Notes: a model not told the origin generated them from the sequence alone. Positions 1 to 5,729 are shown, counted from the first letter of the stretch. The stretch: 6,297 nucleotides of DNA from Nitrospirae bacterium GWC2_57_9 (GCA_001805085.1 MHEA01000087.1:1-6297); one strand, 5' to 3'. Numbers and translations: made by a program.

Positions 1-69
1 GAACACGTAGGGTCGGAACCCTACACCCTGCACGATGCCCTTGACTACTATCTGAGCCCGTTCAACCAT
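1..69 (-). CDS. hypF: HypF N-terminus, carbamoyltransferase for hydrogenase maturation (3' end outside window)
   Basis: Only the first 23 codons are present, reading from ATG at 69 to the window edge. They contain IVQGVGFRPYVF (residues 12-23), the signature of the acylphosphatase-like domain that opens HypF. Known role of the family: HypF uses carbamoyl phosphate and ATP to make the carbamoyl group that HypE converts to the cyanide ligands of the active-site iron. The start codon lies inside the last codons of hypB, in another frame, so the two genes overlap by 22 bases and are probably translationally coupled. No strong ribosome-binding site precedes the ATG. No other start in this frame lies close upstream of the motif. 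The reading is short, but the motif is highly specific. Confidence 0.88.
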   Translation of the reverse strand, partial: MVERAQIVVKGIVQGVGFRPYVF

Positions 70-689
70 TGAGCCCAGGCATCGATCCCCGTCCCGGTGG
101 AGCAGGAGACCTCGAAGATCTTCAGCTGCGGATTGAGAGCCAGAGAATCGTTTCGGACCTTATTGATGTCCGTGTTCATATAGGGAAGCAGGTCCATCTT
201 GTTCAGAACCAGCGCCGAGGATTCCCGGAACATGAGCGGGTATTTAAGCGGCTTATCGTGCCCTTCGGCGATGGAAAGGACCATCATTTTCCTGTCCTCG
301 CCTACCTTGAACTCGGCAGGACAGACCAGATTGCCCACGTTCTCGATGATCAGCAGGTCCAGCTCCTTCAAGGGGAGCTCGTCCAGGACCTCGTTGATCA
401 TGTTGGCGTCGAGGTGGCAGGCGCCTCCCGTATTGATCTGGACAACGGGAACATCCAGCGCGCCTATCCGCTCGGCATCGTCGCTGCCCACGATGTCCCC
501 TTCAATGACGCCGATCCTGATCTGCGGCTTCAGCGCCCGGATGGTCCGCTCCAGAAGCGTCGTCTTGCCCGCGCCCGGAGCGCCCATGAGGTTCACCACA
601 TAGACGCCTGCTTCCCGGAATTTCCTCCGGTTGTCCTCGGCGATGCGGTCGTTTGCTTCGAGTATGCGGGTGACTACTTTGACTTTCAA
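48..689 (-). CDS. hypB: HypB, GTPase for nickel insertion into hydrogenase
   Basis: HypB is the GTP-hydrolysing nickel chaperone that works with HypA to load Ni into the large subunit precursor in the cytoplasm. I read 213 residues from TTG at 689, because GGAGG at 695-699 sits 5 bases upstream and the protein then begins MKVKVVTRILEAND, as HypB proteins do. An in-frame ATG at 743 would add 18 atypical residues and ignore that site. Visible motifs are the P-loop GAPGAGKT (36-43), EGD (64-66), the metal-site Cys-His pair in GGACHLDA (C91, H92), ENVGNLVCP with C123, the guanine-specificity motif NKMD (163-166) and SCSTGTG (195-201). The N-terminal CxxCGC motif of E. coli HypB and the His-rich stretch of some homologues are both absent. 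Nickel handling therefore probably rests on the C91/H92/C123 site. The end overlaps hypF. Confidence 0.96.
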   Translation of the reverse strand: MKVKVVTRILEANDRIAEDNRRKFREAGVYVVNLMGAPGAGKTTLLERTIRALKPQIRIGVIEGDIVGSDDAERIGALDVPVVQINTGGACHLDANMINEVLDELPLKELDLLIIENVGNLVCPAEFKVGEDRKMMVLSIAEGHDKPLKYPLMFRESSALVLNKMDLLPYMNTDINKVRNDSLALNPQLKIFEVSCSTGTGIDAWAQWLNGLR

Positions 690-694
690 AAAAA

Positions 695-699
695 CCTCC
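695..699 (-). promoter_or_regulatory. Ribosome-binding site that fixes the TTG start of hypB
   Basis: On the minus strand GGAGG is followed by five T and then TTG AAA GTC. This is the best-placed Shine-Dalgarno site near the start of HypB homology, and it is why TTG at 689 is preferred to ATG at 743. Confidence 0.85.
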
Positions 700-801
700 A
701 AAGAGCGATACAGGACTAACCGCGATAAGCTCGGCCCCTCCATACTTTTTGAAACCGGGAAGAAGAGATGAAAAGCTGAACCATGAAGTCTATCTCACTC
801 G

Positions 802-830
802 GAGCCACGAAGCCACGAAGGAAAAACTGG
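802..830 (+). repeat. Degenerate repeat unit, left arm of an inverted pair
   Basis: GAGCCACGAAG (802-812) runs into a second overlapping GCCACGAAG (812-820) with a period of 8, followed by GAAAAACTGG. The same block without the extra tandem unit lies in inverted orientation at 915-933. Units of this kind are familiar to me as dispersed intergenic repeats in several environmental bacterial lineages, but I cannot check copy number here. Confidence 0.65.
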
Positions 831-914
831 TAAAGAAGCTAACGTAACTTCAGTACTTCAGACGGATGCGCGAAAGCATTTGCTGCATTATGCAAGAATT
901 GCTTCTGCCAAGGA

Positions 915-933
915 CTGGTTTTCTTCGTGGCTC
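915..933 (-). repeat. Degenerate repeat unit, right arm of the inverted pair
   Basis: Read on the minus strand this is GAGCCACGAAG followed by GAAAACCAG. The first 11 bases are identical to 802-812, and the rest resembles GAAAAACTGG at 821-830. The arms are about 110 bases apart. This could be a fold-back structure in the transcript or the relic of a small mobile element. Confidence 0.6.
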
Positions 934-981
934 TGTGCGACCTATGAGACAAAGTTTTTTGCTTTGTTTATTTTTGAGCTT

Positions 982-1010
982 TCCTCGCGTCCTTGGCGCC
1001 TTCGCGGTGA
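982..1010 (-). repeat. Related repeat unit with GAAGGCGCCAAGGACGCGAGG pattern
   Basis: On the minus strand the unit reads as a string of short, similar words (CGCGAAGG, CGCCAAGG, CGCGAGG) with a period of about 8 to 9 bases. It begins only about 13 bases after the stop of the hypC-hypA fusion. It has the same style as the other two units in this gap and probably belongs to the same type of dispersed intergenic repeat. Confidence 0.5.
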
Positions 1011-1022
1011 TAGGGTTTCGGT

Positions 1023-1562
1023 CTAATTTATCTCCATGTCCACGATCTCCATCTCGCGGCCGCTCGTGATCTCGAAGGATTTGGAGCCGCAGAGCGGGCA
1101 GGCAAATATGTATTGCACGTCCTGCACCGAGAAGTCCTTCTTGCATTCCTTGCAGGTGCCTCCGACGGGAACGGTTTCTATGACCAACTCGGCCTTTTCG
1201 GCAACAGTCGTTGCCTTGGCGGCATCGAAGGCAAAGGAGAGCGCATCCGGCAATACGCCGGCTGCCTTCCCGATCCGGACCCGGACGGAGTCGATCCTCC
1301 GGCCGCCAGATTCATTGCACTTTGAGACGATGATGTCCAGAATGCTGAGAGCTAATGCTGTTTCGTGCATGGCCTTTCCCGATTCGACGATGTCCCTATC
1401 GACTTTCTGAATGGCGAAACCGGCGTGTACGAGGACGTAATCCCCCACCCGGGTCTCTTCGGGCATGAGCATAAGGCTCACTTTTTTTCTGGCCCCGAAC
1501 ACGTCGATCATTGCAAAAAGATTGTCTATACTGACTACCCTGGAGGGGATGGCAAGACACAT
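1023..1562 (-). CDS. HypC-HypA fusion, hydrogenase maturation chaperone and nickel chaperone in one chain
   Basis: This is one uninterrupted frame of 179 residues. Residues 1-64 are HypC: it starts MCLAIP with the essential Cys2 and has the conserved LVHAGFAI (His46). HypC binds the Fe(CN)2CO group with HypD and escorts it to the large subunit. Residues 65-179 are HypA: it starts MHETALALSI and ends with a zinc finger made of C137-x2-C140 and C155-x2-C158. HypA hands nickel to the precursor with HypB. The HypC part stops just where its C-terminal helix usually continues, and HypA follows with no linker. HypA normally binds Ni through its free N-terminal amine and His2, and here that Met is internal (residue 65, codon 1370-1368). 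An internal start is possible. The ribosome site before MCLAIP is weak. The two genes are normally separate and adjacent. Confidence 0.95.
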   Translation of the reverse strand: MCLAIPSRVVSIDNLFAMIDVFGARKKVSLMLMPEETRVGDYVLVHAGFAIQKVDRDIVESGKAMHETALALSILDIIVSKCNESGGRRIDSVRVRIGKAAGVLPDALSFAFDAAKATTVAEKAELVIETVPVGGTCKECKKDFSVQDVQYIFACPLCGSKSFEITSGREMEIVDMEIN

Positions 1563-1686
1563 TGAGTAATCCGATCACTGCTATTAATGCAATCTGAGGC
1601 TCTTATGCAGGCTGAAAGCCTGCGGCTGTAAAATCGGAGCGCTCTAAACAAACCCTGTTTATATATCGCATATACGCAAGCGAGAG
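1563..1686. other. Intergenic gap between protease and hypC-hypA
   Basis: These 124 bases interrupt the operon. The main visible feature is the palindrome at 1607-1623. The A/T-rich part near 1660-1680 has TATA-like words, but I could not pair them with a proper -35 box at 16-18 bases, so I call no promoter. Confidence 0.6.
1607..1623. repeat. Perfect 7-bp palindrome with 3-base loop, REP-like
   Basis: GCAGGCT, loop GAA, AGCCTGC forms a perfect hairpin on either strand. The word, followed by CGGCTGTA, resembles a dispersed intergenic palindrome I associate with several Gram-negative environmental genomes. There is no T-run on the minus-strand side, so it is not a standard terminator for the operon. 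It may protect the upstream mRNA from 3' exonucleases. Confidence 0.7.
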
Positions 1687-2199
1687 TCAAGAGCTTGCTC
1701 CGAGCTTCTTCAGTTCTTCGAATATAAGCTCCCTTACCCGCGGCAGGACCGCCTTCAGTTCTTCGCTCATTTCCAGAGACCATGACGAGACATCCTTCGG
1801 CTGCACCCCGATGATGACCGTTTTCGGTCTGCTTCCGGTCAGTTCCGCCATCCGCAGCACGTCGATCAGGCTGATCTGGTGAAGCGATGCCTTCTGCTCG
1901 GAAGGGAAATTCATGTCGTCAGGCGAGAACCGGAACAGCGAACCGGGCATATCCCCTGCTTCCACCACGTCGACCACGATAAGGTGGTCGGTCTCACGGA
2001 GCAGCGGGATCAACTGGTGGCTGACCGTTCCGGCCTCGAGCAGGGTTATGTTCGGAGGAAAGGCAGTGTCCTTGAGGGAATTGATCAGATGGACGCCGAA
2101 TCCGTCGTCCTTCAAAAGGAGATTGCCGACACCGAGTATCAGAATTTTTCGGGGAGGCGCCGAAACGCCTCCCCTGAGCTGTTCTTCAAAAATCATCAT
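1687..2199 (-). CDS. Hydrogenase maturation protease (HyaD/HybD/HupD family, peptidase M52)
   Basis: This is the endopeptidase that removes the C-terminal tail of the nickel-loaded large subunit precursor. I read 170 residues from ATG at 2199, which shares one base with the cytochrome b stop (TAATG); a second ATG follows at once at 2196. The fold is recognised from KILILGVGNLLLKDDGFG (18-35) and the three expected metal ligands: D32 (at the position of Glu16 in E. coli HybD), D77 in LIVVDVVEAGD and H107 in SLHQISLIDVL. A longer in-frame start at 2376 would lie inside cytochrome b and adds unrelated residues. Compared with typical family members, which start about MKILVLG, it has some 16 extra N-terminal residues. 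Those codons contain a strong hairpin. It is the best candidate for processing the large subunit of this operon, by position. Confidence 0.93.
   Translation of the reverse strand: MMIFEEQLRGGVSAPPRKILILGVGNLLLKDDGFGVHLINSLKDTAFPPNITLLEAGTVSHQLIPLLRETDHLIVVDVVEAGDMPGSLFRFSPDDMNFPSEQKASLHQISLIDVLRMAELTGSRPKTVIIGVQPKDVSSWSLEMSEELKAVLPRVRELIFEELKKLGASS
2151..2174 (-). promoter_or_regulatory. Perfect 9-bp hairpin in the first codons of the protease gene
   Basis: In the mRNA GGGGAGGCG (2174-2166) pairs without mismatch with CGCCTCCCC (2159-2151) around the loop TTTCGG. It lies 22 bases after the start codon and sequesters a Shine-Dalgarno-like GGGGAGG. No T-run follows, so it is not an ordinary terminator. 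A role in translation rate or mRNA processing is inferred. Confidence 0.7.
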
Positions 2200-2840
2200 T
2201 AATGTTTTTTGAGCTTGTATCCCGTAAAGATGGCGGTCAGGGTCCGGTCCTTGTTCACCCAGCTCATCATGAAGCTCATGTACACGTGGATCAGCACAAA
2301 AATGAGGAAGAACCAGGTGATCGCCAGGTGCACCAGTCTCGTGTTCGGCTCCCCTCCCAGAAGGCTGTTTACCCACTGGAAGCTGCCCGGGCTCGGGATA
2401 AAGCCGAAGAGCCTGCCGTGATAGATCGCGCCGCCGGTCAAAGCCATTACGATGATGAGAGCACCGACCGCCAGGTAGGCAAAGGCCTGAAGGGGCGTGT
2501 ATTTCCGGTACTGTTTGTGAGAATCGGACAGGAACAGGTAGTACTTGGTGATATCGGGCAGGTTCTTGAAGTTATCGATACTCACAAAATCCTTCCAGTC
2601 CGCGTCAAAGGTCGACTTGACGGCCATGTAGACCCTGACGACGAGACCGAGCATCAGGGCATAGGCCGCAATAAAATGGAAGAACCGCATCCATGCCATC
2701 AGAAAGCTGTCCGGTCCTCCGGCCATGAAGGGCCAGTGGATGTAGAACCCGGTGAACACGAGCACCGCGATCGAAAGGACCCTGATCCAGTGCTCCATGA
2801 TATATGCGAGGTTCCATTCTTTGGTCAATGTTTCCGTCAT
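2199..2840 (-). CDS. Hydrogenase cytochrome b subunit (HyaC/HydC/HupC family)
   Basis: This is the membrane di-haem cytochrome b that anchors the hydrogenase and transfers electrons from the small subunit to the quinone pool. Its 213 residues contain four hydrophobic segments at about 19-37, 50-73, 117-139 and 168-191. Likely haem histidines are H17 (MEHWIRV), H55 (FFHFIAAY), H171 and H185 (RLVHLAI and LIHVYMS). The 14-residue spacing of the last pair fits the HydC family. The start at 2840 has GGAGG at 2846-2850 with a 5-base spacer, immediately after the large-subunit TGA. The stop shares a base with the protease ATG. The length is normal for the family. Its presence argues for an uptake or quinone-linked enzyme and against a soluble one. 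Confidence 0.94.
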   Translation of the reverse strand: MTETLTKEWNLAYIMEHWIRVLSIAVLVFTGFYIHWPFMAGGPDSFLMAWMRFFHFIAAYALMLGLVVRVYMAVKSTFDADWKDFVSIDNFKNLPDITKYYLFLSDSHKQYRKYTPLQAFAYLAVGALIIVMALTGGAIYHGRLFGFIPSPGSFQWVNSLLGGEPNTRLVHLAITWFFLIFVLIHVYMSFMMSWVNKDRTLTAIFTGYKLKKH

Positions 2841-2850
2841 GGCATCCTCC

Positions 2851-4443
2851 TCAGGAGACCTTGAAGTCCATGATCCGGTTCGACTCCGGATGGATCACAT
2901 GGACCGTGCAGGCTAGGCAGGGGTCGAAGGAATGGACCACCCGCATGACCTCGAGCGGCTTTTCCGAGTCATGCACCGCCGTGCCGATAAGGGCCTCTTC
3001 AATAGGACCGCGCACCCCGTTGTCGTCCCGCGGGCAGACGTTCCAGGTAGTCGGAACCACGCACTGGTAGTTCTTGATCTTCTTCCCGTCCACGTCGATC
3101 CAGTGGCCGAGTGCGCCGCGCGGCGCTTCCCACAGCCCGATGCCTTGGGCCTTGTCCGGGATCTGGTAATCGTTATACACGGCAGTGTTGCCGTTCTTGA
3201 TGTTCGTGACAAGATCGATGCCCCACTGGTACATGGCGTCAGCCACCATCTTGCATTCCAGGGTCCGCGCTGCGATCCGGCCGATGATCCCGAAGAGCAC
3301 CTGCGGCTGTCCCGGATGCCCGATCTTTACCAGCGTGTCGTTGATCAGTTTCTTCGCCGTCGGCTGGCCCGCGGCATAGGCGACGACCATGCGGGCCAGG
3401 GCTCCCACTTCCATGGGCTTGTTCTGGAGCCGGGGCGCTTTCGCCCAGGTGTACTGCTTGTTCGGGTCGTAGCTCGTGTACTCGGGGACGGTCACGCCGA
3501 CTGCCGGGTTGAGCGGCTTGTTGCCCTTATACCAGGCATGCGAGGTATGCTCCAGAACATCCTCGGGCTTGGCGTCATGCACCTTCGGGAAATCGGCCGC
3601 GAACACGGCACCCCTCGGCAGGAGCCGTTTCTTCGGGTCAAAGGATGCATCCTCGAACACGCCCCAGGACAGGAAGTTTGCCGGGCCTTTGCCCACACCT
3701 GCCGCACCCAGATAGTAGGGTGCTATCGCGAGCAGATCGGCGAGAAATACGTTATCGATCCAGTCCTGAAGCTCCTTGACCCGGAACAGGTAGTTCTTGA
3801 GGTCGTCGACGGTCGGCACGTGGGTGGAACCGCCGGGAGGGCTGGTCATGGTCATCGGCATCCTGCCTCCGAAGAGCGCACTGACCTGGGCCGCCTTTGC
3901 CTGCATGTCCAGGGCTTCGAGATAGTGCGCCACGGCCAGGAGGTTCACGTCGGGCGGAAGCTTGTATGCCGGATGGCCCCAGTAGGCGTTCGCAAAGGGT
4001 CCGAGCTGGCCTGAATCAACAAATGATTTGAGCCGGGCCTGGACCTTCTTGAGCGAGGCCTCCCTGGGCTGTGCTTTCAGGGCAGAAACGACGTCGACAT
4101 AATCGAGCGCGTTCAGGTGGTAGAACCAGAGGATATGGGAATGCACGAACTGCGCGCCTTCCACGATGTTCCTGATAATGCGCCCGTTGTCCGGCGGTTT
4201 CACGTTGAAGGCGTCGTCCATGCTCATCGAAGACGCATGCCCATGGGAAGTGGGGCAGACGCCGCAGATGCGCTGCGTAATATGCCAGGCATCCCGGGGG
4301 TCCCTGCCCTGGAGGATGATCTCAAAGCCGCGAAACAGCGTGCCCGTGGTCCAGGCGTCCTTGACCTTGCCGCCTTCGACCTCGACATCGATCCTCAGGT
4401 GCCCTTCGATTCTGGTGAACGGATCTATGGTTATCCTGGCCAT
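2851..4443 (-). CDS. [NiFe] hydrogenase large subunit, group 1
   Basis: This is the catalytic subunit carrying the Ni-Fe(CN)2CO centre for H2 oxidation. Its 530 residues open with ITIDPFTRIEGHLRI. The N-terminal nickel motif is RICGVCPTSHGHAS with C60 and C63, and the C-terminal motif is SFDPCLACTVH with C509, C512 and H515. After H515 comes a 15-residue tail (VIHPESNRIMDFKVS), the peptide cleaved by the maturation protease, so the protein is made as a precursor. It has no signal peptide and would be exported by Tat together with the small subunit. The ATG shares a base with the small-subunit stop (TAATG), and GGAGG at 4453-4457, inside the small-subunit codons for Asp-Gly-Gly, is its ribosome site. 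Motifs are canonical with no missing ligand. The subgroup cannot be assigned with certainty by eye. Confidence 0.97.
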   Translation of the reverse strand: MARITIDPFTRIEGHLRIDVEVEGGKVKDAWTTGTLFRGFEIILQGRDPRDAWHITQRICGVCPTSHGHASSMSMDDAFNVKPPDNGRIIRNIVEGAQFVHSHILWFYHLNALDYVDVVSALKAQPREASLKKVQARLKSFVDSGQLGPFANAYWGHPAYKLPPDVNLLAVAHYLEALDMQAKAAQVSALFGGRMPMTMTSPPGGSTHVPTVDDLKNYLFRVKELQDWIDNVFLADLLAIAPYYLGAAGVGKGPANFLSWGVFEDASFDPKKRLLPRGAVFAADFPKVHDAKPEDVLEHTSHAWYKGNKPLNPAVGVTVPEYTSYDPNKQYTWAKAPRLQNKPMEVGALARMVVAYAAGQPTAKKLINDTLVKIGHPGQPQVLFGIIGRIAARTLECKMVADAMYQWGIDLVTNIKNGNTAVYNDYQIPDKAQGIGLWEAPRGALGHWIDVDGKKIKNYQCVVPTTWNVCPRDDNGVRGPIEEALIGTAVHDSEKPLEVMRVVHSFDPCLACTVHVIHPESNRIMDFKVS

Positions 4444-5552
4444 TATTTTTTACCTCCGTCTTTGTCTTTGGTCCTGCCCGTGCTTTTGGTCATTGCCGCG
4501 TGTGCGGCAATACCGGCCGCGGTTGCGACAGCGGCAGCAGCGCCGATCGTGTCCGCGCCTGCTTCCACACCACCCAATCCGGGGATCTTCACGCCAGGCA
4601 GCTTTTCGTAGAACCCGGCGAACTTGTCGGTCCATCCCGGCTCGGCGCAGCCGATACAGGGGCCGCCTGCCTTGATGCACCAGCTCGTTCTGTTATTGTA
4701 CTGGATCTTCGGACAGGAGGAGTAGGTCATGGGCCCTTTGCATCCCATCTTGTACAGGCAGTAGTTCATGGCCTCTTCCTGGCTTCCGAACTTTTCCACG
4801 AACCTGCCCGCGTCGAAATGCGCTCGCCGTTCGCAGTTATCATGGATGGTCTGGCCGTAGAACATCTTCGGCCGTCCATGCTGGTCCAGGTCGGGCAGTT
4901 TGCCCAGGAGCAGGAAATTCACGACCACCCCGCCGAGATATTCGGGGTTCATGGGGCACATATCGAGGTTGACGAGGGGCTTGTCGATATTGACCCTTTT
5001 CAGCCCTTCCGAAACGCCGATGATCTGGGAGGGATTGGGATTCGCGGCCGGCACCCCGCCGGTGGTGGCGCAGCTGCCCACCGCAAGCACGGCCACCGCG
5101 GACCCGGCCATGTCCTTGAACACGTCGAGCATCTCCCTGTTCCCGATCATGCCGTGGCCTTTTTTGGTCGGAATGCCGCCTTCGACGATCAGGATGTACC
5201 CTCCGGCCCTCTTCGATTTGGCCAGGATGTCTTCTGCCTGCTTTCCGGCCGCAGCCATTATCGTCTCGTTGTAGTCCAGGCTCAGGATGTCGAGGATGAG
5301 TTCGGCAGGTCCGGGATAGGTCGCCTTGATCAGGGCTTCAGTGCAGCCCGTGTCTGAAGCGAAATTGATCCATACCACGGGTTGTCTCTTGGAGGCTTTT
5401 TCCAATGCAGCAGCTATCTTGGGGGCGTGCAACTCAGAAAGACCGAGGAGGGCTGCGGTTGCGCCGCAGAACTTCAGGAAATCTCTTCGTTTGATACCGC
5501 GAAATTCGAGAGCATCGATAAACTGTTTACTCGCACCATCGGGCTTTCCCAT
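4443..5552 (-). CDS. [NiFe] hydrogenase small subunit, Tat-exported, with Asp at the proximal cluster
   Basis: This iron-sulfur subunit carries electrons from the Ni-Fe site to cytochrome b. Of 369 residues, 21-50 form a twin-arginine signal (KRRDFLKF, then a hydrophobic run). Proximal ligands: where homologues read E-C-T-G-C-S-E this protein reads S-D-T-G-C-T-E, so the first ligand is D67, joined by C70, C161 (VGSCA) and C199 (DMCPMNPE). Distal ligands: H237, C240, C265, C271. Medial: C280, C292, C299, C302. C292 (SWCI) sits where standard enzymes with a [3Fe-4S] cluster have Pro, so a [4Fe-4S] medial cluster is expected. The extra cysteines of the oxygen-tolerant [4Fe-3S] type are absent. 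An Ala-rich hydrophobic helix at about 335-353 and a Lys-rich tail form a likely C-terminal anchor. A strong AAGGAGG precedes the ATG. Confidence 0.96.
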   Translation of the reverse strand: MGKPDGASKQFIDALEFRGIKRRDFLKFCGATAALLGLSELHAPKIAAALEKASKRQPVVWINFASDTGCTEALIKATYPGPAELILDILSLDYNETIMAAAGKQAEDILAKSKRAGGYILIVEGGIPTKKGHGMIGNREMLDVFKDMAGSAVAVLAVGSCATTGGVPAANPNPSQIIGVSEGLKRVNIDKPLVNLDMCPMNPEYLGGVVVNFLLLGKLPDLDQHGRPKMFYGQTIHDNCERRAHFDAGRFVEKFGSQEEAMNYCLYKMGCKGPMTYSSCPKIQYNNRTSWCIKAGGPCIGCAEPGWTDKFAGFYEKLPGVKIPGLGGVEAGADTIGAAAAVATAAGIAAHAAMTKSTGRTKDKDGGKK

Positions 5553-5556
5553 AGGT

Positions 5557-5563
5557 CCTCCTT
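5557..5563 (-). promoter_or_regulatory. Strong ribosome-binding site of the small subunit gene
   Basis: AAGGAGG lies 4 bases before the ATG at 5552 and fixes that start. It is the strongest such site in the window. Confidence 0.9.
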
Positions 5564-5647
5564 AAATCGCTTAATTAACAATTAGTTATTAAAACAATAT
5601 GGCCGGAATTCGTCCCCTCTAAAAAGGACGCTTCGGGTCTCCGGGAA

Positions 5648-5676
5648 AGCCTAGCAAACGAATCCCAATTTGTCAA
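5648..5676 (-). promoter_or_regulatory. Sigma70-type promoter of the hydrogenase operon
   Basis: On the minus strand a perfect -35 box TTGACA (5676-5671) is followed by a 17-base spacer and TAGGCT (5653-5648), which is preceded by TGC as in extended -10 promoters. The -10 itself matches consensus at only 3 of 6 positions. Transcription would start near 5641. The position directly upstream of the first structural gene supports the call. Confidence 0.65.
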
Positions 5677-5729
5677 ACTAATGTATCTATTTTCTTTTTA
5701 AATGAGAGCTCGGTCAAAGAAAAACATCG

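Larger units (their letters stand above)
690..1022. other. 333-base intergenic region made of degenerate repeat material
   Basis: This stretch separates the hypC-hypA fusion from hypB in an otherwise tightly packed operon. I see no credible gene. The short open frames here consist of translated repeat sequence and match no family I know. It carries at least three copies of low-complexity units of the GCCACGAAG and GCGTCCTTGGCGCC kind, listed separately, and a weak A/T-rich hairpin at 949-967 (ACAAAG, 7-base loop, CTTTGT). I find no convincing promoter or terminator, so whether hypB is still co-transcribed cannot be settled by eye. Confidence 0.75.
5553..5729. other. Promoter-bearing intergenic region and operon leader
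   Basis: The 177 bases between the upstream protease and the small subunit are A/T-rich. They hold the promoter at 5648-5676, with an A/T-rich tract immediately upstream that could act as an UP element. The leader is about 90 nt and contains a weak hairpin at 5611-5630 (minus-strand CGTCC and GGACG, 10-base loop) and an A/T-rich stretch before the ribosome site. I recognise no known riboswitch and no clear terminator for the upstream gene. Confidence 0.7.

Noticed and set aside
690..743. ATG at 743 as the start of HypB
   Set aside because: It adds 18 residues unlike HypB, and the clear GGAGG at 695-699 would then lie within the gene; TTG at 689 fits better.
949..967. ACAAAG/CTTTGT hairpin as a transcription terminator
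   Set aside because: The stem is short and A/T-rich, with no T-run after it on the minus strand.
850..1146. Small minus-strand frame of 98 codons across the hypCA end and the repeat gap
   Set aside because: It overlaps the HypA zinc-finger codons in another frame and otherwise translates repeat sequence.
2200..2376. Longer protease reading from ATG at 2376
   Set aside because: The extra residues lie inside the cytochrome b gene in another frame and match no protease sequence; the TAATG junction gives a natural start.
2932..4014. Long open frame on the plus strand, 360 codons
   Set aside because: It is antisense to the large subunit, follows its codon pattern and resembles no protein family.
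4500..5357. Plus-strand open frame of 285 codons opposite the small subunit
   Set aside because: It is an antisense shadow of a clearly conserved gene, with no motif or ribosome site of note.
5342..5370. Oxygen-tolerant [4Fe-3S] proximal cluster of the group 1d type
   Set aside because: The two supernumerary cysteines are absent: the motif reads DTGC, and the later position reads TGG (residues 164-166) rather than a Cys-containing motif.
5654..5670. Sigma54-like TTGGG...TTTGC in the operon promoter region
   Set aside because: The GG to GC distance is 9 bases, not the required 10, and the CAC part of the upstream element is missing; the TTGACA box explains the site better.
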